The notes below the pieces were generated by a model that had not been told where the DNA came from, made no database searches, and saw only the letters and a program-made list of their open reading frames with translations. Positions 8,219-17,764 of a stretch of DNA of 64,000 nucleotides are shown in pieces. The stretch covers positions 2,064,001 to 2,128,000 of the forward strand of contig NZ_CP156082.1 of assembly GCF_039830145.1 (NCBI RefSeq), written 5' to 3'. Made by a program: the position numbers and the translations under genes. Source of the stretch: Croceibacterium sp. TMG7-5b_MA50 (GTDB lineage: Bacteria > Pseudomonadota > Alphaproteobacteria > Sphingomonadales > Sphingomonadaceae). How positions within the stretch are numbered: the first letter of the stretch is position 1; each line of letters begins with the position of its first letter.

Positions 8219-9336
8219 TCCAGGAAGCCCTTCACCACGCGGTCCAGTGCCGGCACGTCCAGCAGGAAGCTGTCATGGCCATAAGGGGCGCTCAGCTCCA
8301 CGAAGCTGACCGCGGCGGCGGCGGCGTTCAGCGCGTGCACCACCGCGCGCGATTCGGCAGTGGGGTACAGCCAGTCGGTGTCGAAGCTGACGACGCAGAA
8401 CCGCGCCCGCGTGCCGGCAAAAGCGTCCGCCAGCCTGCCGCCATGCTCCTCCGCCAAGTCGAAATAGTCGGTGGCGCGGGTGATGTAGAGGTACGAATTG
8501 GCATCGAACCGGTCGGTGAATGCGAGGCCCTGGTGCCGGAGGTAGCTTTCCACCTGGAAATCTGCGTCGAAGCCGAACGAACGCCCACCCGCCGTGCCGT
8601 CCAGCCGCGCCTGGTAGCGGCGGCCGAACTTGCCGGTGAGGCCGGCTTCCGACAGGTAGGTGATGTGCGCCGCCATGCGGGCGACCGACAGCCCCTTGTC
8701 CGGCGAACGGCCGGTGCCGTAATATTCGCCGCCCTGCCAATCGGGATCGGCCATGATCGCCTGCCGGCCGACCTCGTGGAAGGCGATGTTCTGCGCGGAA
8801 TGGCGCGCGGTGGTGGCGATGGCCATGATCCGCCCGGCGCGATCGGGGAAATTGGCCGCCAGGCTCAACGCCTGCATGCCGCCCATCGACCCGCCGACGA
8901 CACCGTGCAGCCGCTCGATCCCCAGCGCGTCCAGCAGGCCGATTGTGCCGCGCACCATGTCGCGGATGGTGATGACGGGGAAGCGCATGCCATAGGGCAG
9001 GCCATCGTCGGGGTGCGGCGCGGACGGCCCGCTCGACCCCATGCAGCTGCCGATGACATTGGCGCAGATCACGAAGAAGCGGTCGGTGTCGATCGGCTTG
9101 CCCGGCCCAACCATCCGTGCCCACCAGCCCGGCTTGCCGGTGATCGGATGCTGGCTGGCGAGGTGCTGGTCACCGGTCAGCGCGTGCGGCACCAGCACGG
9201 CATTGCCGCGATCCGGCGCCAGAGTGCCGTAGGTCTCGTAAGCGATGGTGACGCCATGCAGCACCTGCCCGCTGTCGAGCGGGAGGGGATGGGGCAGCTG
9301 CAGGCTGGTGAGAGGCAGGGGGCGCGCGGTCGCCAT
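8215..9336 (-). CDS. metX: Homoserine O-acetyltransferase (or O-succinyltransferase) MetX
   Basis: 373 residues. The alpha/beta-hydrolase nucleophile is Ser150 in GGSMGGMQA; the Asp lies in DWLYPT and the His in GHDSFL near the end. [13 protein letters not shown] near the N-terminus contains the oxyanion region. It acylates homoserine at the first committed step to methionine. The frame stays open to 9420, but ATG 9336 fits the family N-terminus and avoids overlapping divergent hisC; no clear ribosome site is seen. The family includes both acetyl- and succinyl-transferring enzymes, which I cannot separate by eye. Confidence 0.92.
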   Translation of the reverse strand: MATARPLPLTSLQLPHPLPLDSGQVLHGVTIAYETYGTLAPDRGNAVLVPHALTGDQHLASQHPITGKPGWWARMVGPGKPIDTDRFFVICANVIGSCMGSSGPSAPHPDDGLPYGMRFPVITIRDMVRGTIGLLDALGIERLHGVVGGSMGGMQALSLAANFPDRAGRIMAIATTARHSAQNIAFHEVGRQAIMADPDWQGGEYYGTGRSPDKGLSVARMAAHITYLSEAGLTGKFGRRYQARLDGTAGGRSFGFDADFQVESYLRHQGLAFTDRFDANSYLYITRATDYFDLAEEHGGRLADAFAGTRARFCVVSFDTDWLYPTAESRAVVHALNAAAAAVSFVELSAPYGHDSFLLDVPALDRVVKGFLE

Positions 9337-9406
9337 TTCGCGCGCCGACTTGGGCGCTGGCACGCGGGCTGTCAATCGGCGCGCAAGGTGACTATGCGGT
9401 GGCGCC

Positions 9407-10528
9407 GTGACCGATCCCATGCCCTCGCAGCCGACCGCCCCGCAGATGAAGCCGTGGATCGCCGCGATCCACGCCTATGTCCCCGGCCGCAGCGCCGGGG
9501 CGGACGGGCGCCCACTGGTGAAGCTGTCCGCGAACGAGAACCCGCTCGGCACCAGCCCCGCCGCCGATGCAGCGCGGGCGGATGCGGGACCGGCGCACCT
9601 CTACCCCGATCCGGACTCGACCGCGTTGCGCACGGCCATCGCGGAACTGCACGGCCTGCACCCGGCGCGCATCGTATGCGGCACCGGTTCGGGCGAGCTG
9701 CTGACGCTGGCCGCCAGTGCCTTCGCCGGGCCGGGGGACGAGGTCTTGTATGTCCGCTATGGCTTTTCGCTCTACCCCATCGCCGCGCAGCGTTGCGGCG
9801 CGACCCCGGTGGAGGCGCCCGATGCCGATTACGGCACCGATGTCGATGCGCTGCTGGCCTGCGTGACGGAGCGGACGCGCGTGGTGTTCGTCGCCAACCC
9901 GAACAATCCCACGGGCAGCTACCTCCATGCAGGCGAGATCGCGCGGCTGCATGCCGGGCTGCCCCCGCATGTGCTACTGGTGCTAGACCAGGCCTATGCC
10001 GAATATGTCGCGCCGGACGATGACGATTTCGGGCTGGCGCTCGCCGCCGCGCAGAACAACGTGCTGGTGACGCGCACCTTCGCGAAGGCGTATGGGCTGG
10101 CGGGGGAGCGGGTCGGCTGGGGCTATGGCGCGCCGGCGGTGATCGACGCGTTGAACCGCATTCGCGGGCCGTTCAACGTCAATCGCGGGGCGCAGGCCGT
10201 TGCCCTGGCAGCTCTGGCTGACCAGGATTTCGTGCGCCGCTCGCGCGAGCACAACGCGGCGGAACGCGCCCGCTTCGTCGCGGCGATCGTGGCGCTCGGC
10301 AATCATGGCCTGCGCGCCGTGCCGAGCGAGGCGAACTTCGTGCTGGTACTGTTCGAAGGCCGGCTGACCGCGGCCGACGCGCTGGCCGGACTGGCGGAGC
10401 AGGGCTACATCGTGCGCCACCTGCCCGGGCAGGGCCTGCCGCATGGCCTCCGGATTACGATCGGCACGGCGGAGCAGATGGATGCGATCGCCGGCATCCT
10501 GACCCGGCTGGCGGATGCGGCGGCATGA
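9407..10528 (+). CDS. hisC: Histidinol-phosphate aminotransferase family, probably also aromatic aminotransferase
   Basis: 373 residues, class II PLP aminotransferase. Motifs are [10 protein letters not shown], the substrate/PLP region [16 protein letters not shown] and the PLP-lysine block [18 protein letters not shown]. Start is GTG 9407, with ATG 9419 as a second option. The stop overlaps tyrC as ATGA. A hisC-type gene paired with tyrC is also known from Zymomonas mobilis, where the enzyme acts on both imidazole-acetol phosphate and aromatic amino acids. I infer the same dual role here because no other his genes are nearby. Confidence 0.9.
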   Translation: MTDPMPSQPTAPQMKPWIAAIHAYVPGRSAGADGRPLVKLSANENPLGTSPAADAARADAGPAHLYPDPDSTALRTAIAELHGLHPARIVCGTGSGELLTLAASAFAGPGDEVLYVRYGFSLYPIAAQRCGATPVEAPDADYGTDVDALLACVTERTRVVFVANPNNPTGSYLHAGEIARLHAGLPPHVLLVLDQAYAEYVAPDDDDFGLALAAAQNNVLVTRTFAKAYGLAGERVGWGYGAPAVIDALNRIRGPFNVNRGAQAVALAALADQDFVRRSREHNAAERARFVAAIVALGNHGLRAVPSEANFVLVLFEGRLTAADALAGLAEQGYIVRHLPGQGLPHGLRITIGTAEQMDAIAGILTRLADAAA

Positions 10529-11442
10529 GCATCGGCCATGTTGCGATCATCGGCCTGGGGCTGATCGGCGGCTCGGTCGGCCTCGCCATCCAGCGCTTCC
10601 TGCCGGGTGTCGTCACCAGCGGGCATGATGCCGACCCCGACGTGCGCCGCCGCGCCACCGAGCTGGGGCTGGTGGCGCAGATGCACGACACCGCCGCCGA
10701 GGCTGTGGCCGGGGCGGACCTCGTAATCCTGTGCGTGCCGGTGGGCGCGATGGGCGCGGCGGCGGCGGCCATGCTGCCGGGCTTGCGCCCCGATACGATC
10801 ATCAGCGATGTCGGCGGGTCCAAGGTGACGGTGACGCAGGCGCTGCAGGCCGCCCTGCCCGGCCGCTGCATCATCCCCGCGCATCCCGTCGCGGGTACGG
10901 AGAACAGCGGGCCGGAAGCGGGCTTCGCCACCCTGTTTCAGCAGCGCTGGTGCATCGTGACCCCACCGGCCGACGCTCCTGCGGACAAGGTGGCGGAACT
11001 GGTCGCCCTGTGGGAAGCGCTGGGCGCGCTGGTCGAATGCATGGACGCGGCGCATCACGACATGGTGCTGGCCGTCACCAGCCATATCCCGCACCTGATC
11101 GCCTATACCATCGTCGGCACCGCCAGCGATCTGGAGCAGGTGACCCGTAGCGAGGTCATCAAGTTTTCCGCGGGCGGCTTCCGCGACTTCACCCGTATCG
11201 CCGCCAGCGATCCCACCATGTGGCGTGACGTCTTCCTGAACAATCGCGACGCGGTGCTGGGGATGCTCGACACGTTCCTGACCGACCTCGCGCTGATGCG
11301 AGAAGCGATTCGCGCCGGTGACGGGCAGACGATGTTCGACCTGTTCACCCGCACCCGGTCGGTGCGTCGCTCCATCGTGGCCTTCGGGCAGGACGATGCA
11401 CGACCTGATTTCGGCCGCAGCGACCACGGCAAGGGCGGCTGA
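10525..11442 (+). CDS. tyrC: Prephenate/arogenate (cyclohexadienyl) dehydrogenase
   Basis: 305 residues. The N-terminal NAD-binding fold starts with [16 protein letters not shown]. Further family blocks are [22 protein letters not shown] and SHIPHLIAY, the catalytic-His region of TyrA. It oxidatively decarboxylates prephenate and/or arogenate on the way to tyrosine. There is no chorismate mutase domain and no C-terminal ACT domain, so it may lack direct tyrosine feedback, as described for the Zymomonas enzyme. It is coupled to hisC by ATGA and followed by a strong hairpin terminator. Confidence 0.93.
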   Translation: MSIGHVAIIGLGLIGGSVGLAIQRFLPGVVTSGHDADPDVRRRATELGLVAQMHDTAAEAVAGADLVILCVPVGAMGAAAAAMLPGLRPDTIISDVGGSKVTVTQALQAALPGRCIIPAHPVAGTENSGPEAGFATLFQQRWCIVTPPADAPADKVAELVALWEALGALVECMDAAHHDMVLAVTSHIPHLIAYTIVGTASDLEQVTRSEVIKFSAGGFRDFTRIAASDPTMWRDVFLNNRDAVLGMLDTFLTDLALMREAIRAGDGQTMFDLFTRTRSVRRSIVAFGQDDARPDFGRSDHGKGG

Positions 11443-11460
11443 TCGGCGGCGGACACGAAA

Positions 11461-11500
11461 AACCCCCGTCCCGGGGGCTGTGGGACGGGGGTTCCGTTTT
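11461..11500 (+). terminator. Rho-independent terminator after tyrC
   Basis: A perfect 12-base-pair stem, AACCCCCGTCCC (11461-11472) pairing with GGGACGGGGGTT (11482-11493) around a 9-base loop, then CCGTTTT. It starts 18 bases after the tyrC stop. Confidence 0.88.
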
Positions 11501-11580
11501 CGAGCGTTCGTCACGCTTCGCAAGACGCTAGTGGCAAGCAGCAGGGCAACAGGGGGGAAACCTGCCGCGCCGCGCCTTGT

Positions 11581-11621
11581 TCATTCGTTATAGGCCGCAG
11601 GGCTTGCGGCAGGATGAATGA
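11581..11621. other. Nested inverted repeat in the tyrC-lolA gap
   Basis: TCATTC (11581-11586) pairs with GAATGA (11616-11621), enclosing GCCGCA (11594-11599) paired with TGCGGC (11605-11610) over a 5-base loop. It sits behind the lolA stop on the minus strand, but no T-run follows in either direction. It could be a weak terminator or a transcript-end structure. Confidence 0.35.
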
Positions 11622-11668
11622 GGCGGCTGTGGGTGTTACGATATGTTGCCCCCGATCAAGGGCGCCTA

Positions 11669-12310
11669 TCAGCGCCGCTGGGAACGCCGGGGATCGTTAT
11701 AGGTGAAGGTGCGGTCCGGCACGTTCATGCCATACCGCTGATTCGACAGGCGCACCGTGGTGCGCGTGTTCTGGGCATCCAGCGCCACCCAGCTGGTCAG
11801 TTCCAGCCCGCCCGGCGCACCGGCATCGCGGGTGAAGACCAGCGTGATCGTGCCGTATTCGGGCTTCGCCGGATCCTTCACCTCCACGCTGAGCACGTTG
11901 GGATTGCCGGTCGGCACCAGCCGGCCATAGCGGCGCACGTCGCGATTGGGGTCGAGCAGCGCGCCCAGCGGCGAATTGCTGATCGGCCAGCGCTGCACCT
12001 GCCGGACGTCGTAATCGACCAGCGTCAGCGCGCGGCCGTCCGACACGACCAGCATGTTGACGTCGCGGCTGTACTGGAAACGGATGCGGCCCGGCCGCTT
12101 CAGCGTCAGCGTGCCGTTGACGGTGCGCCCGGCGCGATCGGTCTGGGTGAAGTCGGCCTGCATGGTGCTGATCGCACGCAGCGCGGCGACGACCTGATCC
12201 CGCTGATCCACCCTGTTCTGGGCAATCGCGGGGGCAGTGGGGGCGAGAACCGCCACGGGGGCCGCCAGCGCGAAGGCGGCGGCGGACAGCAGGAAAGTAC
12301 GGGTGATCAT
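11669..12310 (-). CDS. lolA: Outer-membrane lipoprotein carrier protein LolA family
   Basis: 213 residues. A signal peptide with a long Ala-rich core ends near PAIAQ (about residue 30), so the mature protein is periplasmic. The mature part has the LolA pattern: an early AISTMQADFTQTDR, then NGTLTLKRPGRIRFQY and DVNMLVVSDGRALTLVDYD, forming the open beta-barrel that shields lipoprotein acyl chains between inner and outer membrane. Start chosen at ATG 12310 because the signal peptide begins there; the frame is open to 12421. The stop is followed by a hairpin-bearing gap. Confidence 0.88.
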   Translation of the reverse strand: MITRTFLLSAAAFALAAPVAVLAPTAPAIAQNRVDQRDQVVAALRAISTMQADFTQTDRAGRTVNGTLTLKRPGRIRFQYSRDVNMLVVSDGRALTLVDYDVRQVQRWPISNSPLGALLDPNRDVRRYGRLVPTGNPNVLSVEVKDPAKPEYGTITLVFTRDAGAPGGLELTSWVALDAQNTRTTVRLSNQRYGMNVPDRTFTYNDPRRSQRR

Positions 12311-12389
12311 GGGTGCGGCCCTGTGCTTCGCGCTTTGAACCGCACCTGAATCCTTGCCGCGGCGGGGTATTCCCGTCGCAGCCGGCAGA

Positions 12390-12557
12390 TTACTTGATCT
12401 TGCCTTCCTTGAACTCGACATGCTTCTTCGCGACCGGATCGTACTTGCGGAAGGTCATCTTCTCGGTCGTGTTGCGCGGGTTCTTCTTGGTGACATAGAA
12501 GAAACCGGTGTCGGCCGTGGAGTTCAGCCGGATCTTGACGGTTGCGGGCTTCGCCAT
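12390..12557 (-). CDS. rpmG: 50S ribosomal protein L33
   Basis: 55 residues, typical of the alphaproteobacterial form. It starts [13 protein letters not shown] and contains [13 protein letters not shown] and [14 protein letters not shown]. There are no cysteines, so this is the zinc-independent (C-minus) paralogue. The 125-base gap upstream holds TTGACT (minus strand, about 12668-12673), a plausible -35, but I see no convincing -10. It is followed 79 bases later by lolA on the same strand. Confidence 0.97.
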   Translation of the reverse strand: MAKPATVKIRLNSTADTGFFYVTKKNPRNTTEKMTFRKYDPVAKKHVEFKEGKIK

Positions 12558-12682
12558 GGGTCCAATTCCGTAAACTTGAGGCAGCGGGGGCGCCCCGCCA
12601 AAACAGTACGGGCGACGCATGGAAGCGCCGCCCATCGGGCGCGCCTGTGCTGCAAGGGCCGCCGTGAGTCAAGGAAAAGCGG

Positions 12683-13087
12683 CTACCACTCCACCTTGCC
12701 GCGGTTCGCCTTCACCGTGCCACGGGCCTTCTTGCCGGCGAGGCGCGCCGTCTTGCCCACGCGGTTCACCCGGCTCTTCGCCCGCGTCTTGGGCGCGACC
12801 AGCGCCTCCGCGATCAGCGCGGCCAACCTCTCCCGCGCGTCGGCCCGATTCGCCTCCTGCGTCCTGAAGCGCCGGGCATCGATCAGGATGTCGCCGCGCG
12901 CGCTCAGCCGGCTGCCCGCCAGCCCCTTCAACCGGTGGAAGACCTCCGGCGCCAGCCGCAATTGGTAGATGTTGACGCGCAGCTGCACCGCGCTCGCCAC
13001 CTTGTTGACGTTCTGCCCGCCCGGCCCGCTGGCGGTGACGAAGCTTTCGCTCGCCAGCGCCAGCGCGCGGGCGACGACGTCATCCAT
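12683..13087 (-). CDS. arfB: Alternative ribosome-rescue factor / aminoacyl-tRNA hydrolase ArfB
   Basis: 134 residues. The catalytic GGQ tripeptide is at residues 23-25 within TASGPGGQNVNKVASAV, which is class-I release-factor-like without a codon-recognition domain. The C-terminal ~40 residues are Lys/Arg-rich (KTRAKSRVNRVGKTARLAGKK), the tail that enters the empty mRNA channel of a stalled ribosome. It hydrolyses peptidyl-tRNA on non-stop complexes. Its start overlaps the end of the upstream pseudouridine synthase by 8 bases, so the two are cotranscribed. Confidence 0.93.
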   Translation of the reverse strand: MDDVVARALALASESFVTASGPGGQNVNKVASAVQLRVNIYQLRLAPEVFHRLKGLAGSRLSARGDILIDARRFRTQEANRADARERLAALIAEALVAPKTRAKSRVNRVGKTARLAGKKARGTVKANRGKVEW

Positions 13088-13733
13088 CGGCGAAGCCCAG
13101 CGCGACGAAGTCGTGCGGCAGCGGGGCGATGGCCGCCGCCGGGTCTTTGCCCTCGCGCGGCATGATCAGCGCCGCGGCATGCAGCAGGGTGCGCCGCGCG
13201 CTGCCCTTCTGGCCATAGACCGGGTCACCCAGCAGGGGGATGCCGATGCCGCTCGCCGCATGGACGCGGATCTGGTGTGTGCGGCCGGTTTCCGGCAGGA
13301 ACTCCACCAGGGTGCGGCCGCCCTGCACGTCCAGCACGCGCCAGCGAGTCAGCGCCGGCTTGCCCTTCTTCGCCGGGATCATCCGCCAGCCGCCTTCCGC
13401 GCTGCTGATCTTGGAAAGGTTCAGCTCGACCACGCCCTCCTGCTCGGTCGGCACGCCCGCCAGCACGCCAAGGTAGCGCTTCACCGGCAGTCGCGCCTCG
13501 AACGCGGCGGCGAACCGCTTCAACGCCTTGGGATTGCGTGCCAGCAACAGGCAGCCGGAGGTATCGGTGTCCAGCCGATGCACGGCGGCGGGCGGCCGCT
13601 GGAACCCCAGCCGCAGCCCGTCCAGATGGTCGGTCAGCGCCGGTCCGCCGGCGCGCGGCCGGTCCATGGACAGGCCGGCAGGCTTGTCGATGATCAGGGC
13701 CTCGGCATCTTCGAACAGGATCGGCAGGGTCAT
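13080..13733 (-). CDS. RluA-family pseudouridine synthase
   Basis: 217 residues and no S4 domain, so it is one of the short RluA-family enzymes. Catalytic Asp55 lies in VHRLDTDTSG; IIDKPAGLS, ARLPVKRYLGVLAG, LPETGRTHQIRVH and LLGDPVYG are the other family blocks. It isomerises specific uridines in rRNA or tRNA to pseudouridine; the target cannot be told from sequence. Start is ATG 13733 (MTLPILFEDAEAL); the frame is open further but runs into divergent uvsE. It overlaps arfB, giving a small translation-quality operon. Confidence 0.9.
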   Translation of the reverse strand: MTLPILFEDAEALIIDKPAGLSMDRPRAGGPALTDHLDGLRLGFQRPPAAVHRLDTDTSGCLLLARNPKALKRFAAAFEARLPVKRYLGVLAGVPTEQEGVVELNLSKISSAEGGWRMIPAKKGKPALTRWRVLDVQGGRTLVEFLPETGRTHQIRVHAASGIGIPLLGDPVYGQKGSARRTLLHAAALIMPREGKDPAAAIAPLPHDFVALGFADG

Positions 13734-13794
13734 GGCGGCGCCCTTAACAGCCTTTTCGCAGGACCGATATGCCGGGCGCGGGCGTTGCACGCGC

Positions 13795-14919
13795 ATGACC
13801 GATCCGACCCAGCCCATGCGCCTCGGCTTCCCCGTGAAGGTGATGGGGCGCCCCGGCATCAAGACGCAGGACACCCGCCGCTGGCAGAAGGATCCGCACC
13901 TCAAATGCTCGCTGGAGCTGCTGGACAAGGTGCTGGACTACCTCGCGAAGGTCCGGATCGACATGTACCGGCTGTCGTCGGACATCGCGCCCTACGCCAC
14001 GCACCCGGACATGCCGCAGTTCCATTCCATGGTGGCGGAATCCGATGCGGAGCTGCGGGCGTTCGGCGCCAAGGCGAAAAGCCTGGGTATCCGCCTGTCG
14101 TTCCACCCCAGCCAGTACGTACTGCTGAACTCGCCGGACCCGGACCTGACGGCCAAGAGCATCTGGGACCTGTCCAGCCAGGCCGAGATGCTCGACCGGA
14201 TGGAGCTGGATGACGAGGCGGTGATGATCACCCATGTCGGCGGCGTCTATGGCGATCCGGAAGCGTCGCGGGCCCGCTGGATCGAAGGCTGGGACAAGTG
14301 CCCGGAACATGTGCGCCGCCGTCTGGTGCTGGAAAACGACGACATCCGCTTTTCCGCCGCCGACGCGCTGTGGATCCACGAACGTACCGGCGTGCGGCTG
14401 GTGTTCGACTACCAGCATTTCTGGTGCCTCAATCCCGAACGGCTGGAAATCCGCGACACGTTCGAGAAGTTCATCAACACCTGGCCCGACGGCTGCCGGC
14501 CCAAGATGCACTTCTCTTCGCCGCGCACGGAACTGCGGGAGATCAAGCAGAAGATCGTGGCGGGGAAGAAGCCGAAGAAGGGCGAGCTGCTGCTCAACAA
14601 GCCCAAGCCCGGCGCCCGCATCAAGACGGTGCTGCGCCCGCCGGTCTGGACCGGCCATGCCGACTTCACCAATCCGTTCGAATTCGCCACCTTCATGCGC
14701 ATGGCGGAAGGCCTCGTGTTCGACGTCATGCTGGAGGGCAAGAGCAAGGACCTGTCGCTGCTGCGCTTGCGCGGCGACCTCGTCCGCTACGCCCCCGACG
14801 TCGCCGCGCGCTTCGGCATCACCGACGCCGCCCTGGCGGACGAGGCGCTGGTGGAGGCGAACGCCGATGCGGAGGACGAGGCCGATGTGGACGAGGGGCT
14901 GGCGGAAGCGGCGGAGTAG
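13795..14919 (+). CDS. uvsE: UV damage endonuclease UvdE/UvsE
   Basis: 374 residues. It is a TIM-barrel AP-endonuclease-like fold with metal-ligand blocks in the family order: RLSSDIAPYATHP, LSFHPSQYVLLNSP, THVGGVYGD, LVLENDD, LVFDYQHFW and KMHFSSPR. UvsE nicks DNA 5' to pyrimidine dimers and other lesions, an alternative to the UvrABC pathway. The C-terminal ~45 residues are Ala/Glu/Asp-rich and extend beyond the usual core; their role is unknown. Divergent from the pseudouridine synthase with a 61-base gap. Start ATG 13795 matches the family N-terminus. Confidence 0.92.
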   Translation: MTDPTQPMRLGFPVKVMGRPGIKTQDTRRWQKDPHLKCSLELLDKVLDYLAKVRIDMYRLSSDIAPYATHPDMPQFHSMVAESDAELRAFGAKAKSLGIRLSFHPSQYVLLNSPDPDLTAKSIWDLSSQAEMLDRMELDDEAVMITHVGGVYGDPEASRARWIEGWDKCPEHVRRRLVLENDDIRFSAADALWIHERTGVRLVFDYQHFWCLNPERLEIRDTFEKFINTWPDGCRPKMHFSSPRTELREIKQKIVAGKKPKKGELLLNKPKPGARIKTVLRPPVWTGHADFTNPFEFATFMRMAEGLVFDVMLEGKSKDLSLLRLRGDLVRYAPDVAARFGITDAALADEALVEANADAEDEADVDEGLAEAAE

Positions 14920-14969
14920 GCGATTGTCAAAGGGCGGGTCAGGCGGCTAAGGGGCCGTCATTCGCAAGG

Positions 14970-15063
14970 ACCCGGTGAGATTCCGGGTGGCTATTCCGGC
15001 CGCCGATCCGCCGGACAACAACATGCACGATCGCCCGTGATGCGCCACTCCCCGTGGTGGCGC
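14970..15063 (+). other. Two hairpins between uvsE and the SulP gene
   Basis: ACCCGG (14970-14975) pairs with CCGGGT (14983-14988) over 7 bases, and GCGCCAC (15042-15048) pairs with GTGGCGC (15057-15063) over 8 bases. The second ends 25 bases before the SulP ATG and could influence its translation. No T-run follows either, so they are not clear terminators, and no known riboswitch consensus is recognised. Confidence 0.35.
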
Positions 15064-15088
15064 CCGTGCCCTGTTGTGGACTTCGCCG

Positions 15089-16585
15089 ATGATTATCGAT
15101 CTGCCCGCCTATCGCCGCCAGTGGTTCACTGGCGCCGCCGCCGCCCGCGCCGACATCCTGGCCGGCATCGTCGTCGCGCTGGCGCTGATTCCGGAGGCGA
15201 TCGGCTTCTCGATCATCGCCGGGGTCGATCCGCGCGTCGGCCTCTATGCCTCCGTCGTGATCGCCATCACCATCTCGCTGATCGGCGGGCGGCCCGGCAT
15301 GATCTCGGCCGCGACCGCCGCGGTCGCGGTGCTGGTGGGACCGCTGGTGCGCGATCACGGCGTCGAGTACCTGCTCGCCGCCACGATCCTGATGGGCGTG
15401 ATCCAGATCGTTGCCGGGCTGCTGCGCTTCCACCTGGCGATGCAGTTCGTGTCGCGATCGGTCATCACCGGCTTCGTCAACTCGCTCGCCATCCTGACCT
15501 TCCTGGCCCAGGTGCCGCAACTGGTCGGCGTCACATGGCAGACCTACGCGCTGGTCGCGGGCGGGCTCGCCATCATCTACGGCATGCCGCGCCTGACCCG
15601 CGCGGTACCATCCACGCTGATCGCGGTCGTGGTGCTGAGCGTGATCAGCATCTGGTTGGGGCTGCCGGTCAACACGGTGGGGCAGATGGGCCAGTTGCCC
15701 GATGGCCTGCCCAGCCTTGCCCTGCCCAGCGTGCCGCTGACCCTGGAAACGCTGCGCCTCATCCTGCCCTATTCGCTGACCATGGCGGTGGTCGGGCTGC
15801 TGGAATCACTGCTGACCGCGCAGATCATCGACGACATGACCGACACGGGCAGCGACAAGCGGCAGGAATGCGCGGGGCAAGGCGGCGCCAGCATCGTCGC
15901 CGCCCTGTTCGGCGGGATGGGCGGCTGCGCGGTGATCGGGCAATCCATCATCAACGTCACCGCCGGCGGGCGGAGTCGATTGTCGACCTTCGTCTCGGGC
16001 GCGTTCCTGCTGTTCCTGCTGGCGGCGCTCGGCCCGCTGGTGGGGCGCATCCCCATGGCGGCGCTGGTGGCGGTGATGATCATGGTGTCGATCGGCGCGT
16101 TCAGCTGGAACTCGATCCCCAATCTGCGCCGCCACCCGGCCACCTCGTCCGCGGTCATGCTGACGACGATGGGCGTGGTCGTCGCTACCCGCGACCTGTC
16201 GCTGGGCGTGCTGGCGGGCGTGCTGCTGTCCGGCATCTTCTTCGCCGGCAAGGTGCAACGGATGTTCCGGGTCGAGCGGGAACTGTCAGCCGACGGGGCG
16301 CAGGCGACCTACCGTGTGGCAGGCAACATCTTCTTCGCCTCCGTCGACCGCTTCACCCGCGCCTTCCAGGGCGCGGAGCCTGCCCGGCAGGTGCTGATCG
16401 ACGTCACCGCCGCGCATTTCTGGGACATCTCGGCTGTCGGCGCGCTCGACCGGATCGTGGACCGGCTGCGGCGGGAGGGGCGCGAGGTCACCGTCACCGG
16501 CTACAACCGCGCCAGCGCCGACCTGGTCGACCGCTTCGCGCTGCACGACAAGACGGGCGTGGAGCTCGGCGCCACGCCGCACTGA
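15089..16585 (+). CDS. SulP-family inorganic anion transporter with STAS domain
   Basis: 498 residues. The N-terminal ~400 residues are strongly hydrophobic with about 12-14 membrane segments; [33 protein letters not shown] is the SulP signature region at the start. The C-terminal ~100 residues form a cytoplasmic STAS domain ([22 protein letters not shown]). Family members carry sulfate, bicarbonate or other anions; LIPEAIGFS and the QECAGQG block recall the BicA-like bicarbonate branch, but the substrate is uncertain. ATG 15089 is preferred; TTG 15074 is the only other close option. It ends 3 bases before the convergent aatA stop. Confidence 0.9.
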   Translation: MIIDLPAYRRQWFTGAAAARADILAGIVVALALIPEAIGFSIIAGVDPRVGLYASVVIAITISLIGGRPGMISAATAAVAVLVGPLVRDHGVEYLLAATILMGVIQIVAGLLRFHLAMQFVSRSVITGFVNSLAILTFLAQVPQLVGVTWQTYALVAGGLAIIYGMPRLTRAVPSTLIAVVVLSVISIWLGLPVNTVGQMGQLPDGLPSLALPSVPLTLETLRLILPYSLTMAVVGLLESLLTAQIIDDMTDTGSDKRQECAGQGGASIVAALFGGMGGCAVIGQSIINVTAGGRSRLSTFVSGAFLLFLLAALGPLVGRIPMAALVAVMIMVSIGAFSWNSIPNLRRHPATSSAVMLTTMGVVVATRDLSLGVLAGVLLSGIFFAGKVQRMFRVERELSADGAQATYRVAGNIFFASVDRFTRAFQGAEPARQVLIDVTAAHFWDISAVGALDRIVDRLRREGREVTVTGYNRASADLVDRFALHDKTGVELGATPH

Positions 16586-16588
16586 GCC

Positions 16589-17764
16589 TTACGCCAGCGC
16601 CGCGCCGATCCGCCGCATCGCCTCTGCCAGTACCACCTCGTCCGCGGCGAAGCTGATGCGGAAGCCGAACGGCCCGGCGAAGGCGCTGGCCGCGACCACC
16701 GCCACGCCATGTTCCAGCAGGTGCAGCGCCAGCGCGTTGTCATCCCCGCCGAACCGGTCCGCCAGCGGCGCGGCATCGACCAGGCAATAGAACGCCCCGT
16801 CCGGCACGGGCGTGGACAGGCCAGGCACCGCGTTCACCGCCGCCACCACCTGATCCCGCCGCCGCCGGAAGACCTCCCGCCACTGGCCGAGGAAGTCCTG
16901 CGGCCCGGCGAACGCCGCCACCGCCGCCGCCTGGCTGATGGAGGCGGGATTGCCGCAGGCGTTGGATTGCAACCGGCCCATCGCCTCGATCAGCCAGGCG
17001 GGTCCGGTGGCGACGCCGATGCGAAAACCGGTCATCGCGTGGCTCTTGGACACGCCCGACACGGTCAGGACGCGGTCCGCCAGATCGGGATGCCGCGCGG
17101 CCAACGTCACGTGCGGGGCACCGGTGTAGATCAGCGGAGCGTAGATGTCGTCGGACAGGACCAGCACGTGCGGGTAGCGGCGCAGCACGTCCGCCACCTC
17201 GTCCAGCATGGCCGCAGGGAACACCGCGCCGGTCGGATTGCCGGGGCTGTTCAGCAGCAGCCAGCGGGTACGCGGCGTGACCAGCGCCTCCAACTCCGCA
17301 CCGGTAAAGCGGAAGCCATCCGCCGCGCGCGTTTCCAGCAGCACGACCGTGCCCCCGGCGAAGCGGACCATCTGCGGGTAGGACACCCACCATGGCGCGG
17401 GCACGATCACCTCGTCCCCCGGTCCTACGGTGGCGGCCAGCGCCTCGAAGATCGCCTGCTTGCCGCCGGCCGTCACGATCACCTGCGCCGGATCGGTGGG
17501 TAGGCCCAGGTCGCGCGCGAAATGCTCCGCCGCCGCGCGCTTCAGCGCCAGCGTGCCGGTCACGGGGGTGTAGCGGGTGTCGCCCGCGTCCAGCGCTGCA
17601 TGCGCTGCGGCCAGCACATGCGGCGGGGTGGCGAAGTCCGGCTCCCCCACGGACAGGCTGATGATGTCGCGCCCCTCCGCCCGGAGCGCACTGGCCCGGT
17701 CGGTCATCGCGGTGGTCGGGCTGGCGGCGATGCGCGAAAGCGCGGGGCTGAGGCGGTCGGTCAT
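16589..17764 (-). CDS. aatA: Aspartate aminotransferase-type class I PLP enzyme
   Basis: 391 residues, class I/II aminotransferase of the subgroup found in alphaproteobacteria and Thermus. Motifs are SLSVGEPDFATPPHV, NSPGNPTGAVF, LSDDIYAPLIY, the PLP-lysine block TVSGVSKSHAMTGFRIG and the substrate-carboxylate Arg in GFRISFA near the end. It interconverts aspartate/oxaloacetate with glutamate/2-oxoglutarate and may also accept aromatic acids or prephenate. Its GTG/ATG region overlaps the pabB-pabC stop by 4 bases, so the two are cotranscribed. Confidence 0.88.
   Translation of the reverse strand: MTDRLSPALSRIAASPTTAMTDRASALRAEGRDIISLSVGEPDFATPPHVLAAAHAALDAGDTRYTPVTGTLALKRAAAEHFARDLGLPTDPAQVIVTAGGKQAIFEALAATVGPGDEVIVPAPWWVSYPQMVRFAGGTVVLLETRAADGFRFTGAELEALVTPRTRWLLLNSPGNPTGAVFPAAMLDEVADVLRRYPHVLVLSDDIYAPLIYTGAPHVTLAARHPDLADRVLTVSGVSKSHAMTGFRIGVATGPAWLIEAMGRLQSNACGNPASISQAAAVAAFAGPQDFLGQWREVFRRRRDQVVAAVNAVPGLSTPVPDGAFYCLVDAAPLADRFGGDDNALALHLLEHGVAVVAASAFAGPFGFRISFAADEVVLAEAMRRIGAALA

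Noticed and set aside
9337..9406. SAM riboswitch ahead of metX
   Set aside because: The gap is only 70 bases and I see no SAM-II-like pseudoknot pattern.
14939..15520. Minus-strand frame of 193 residues ahead of the SulP gene
   Set aside because: It reads Asp/Arg/Gly-rich low complexity, antisense to the SulP N-terminus, with no ribosome site.
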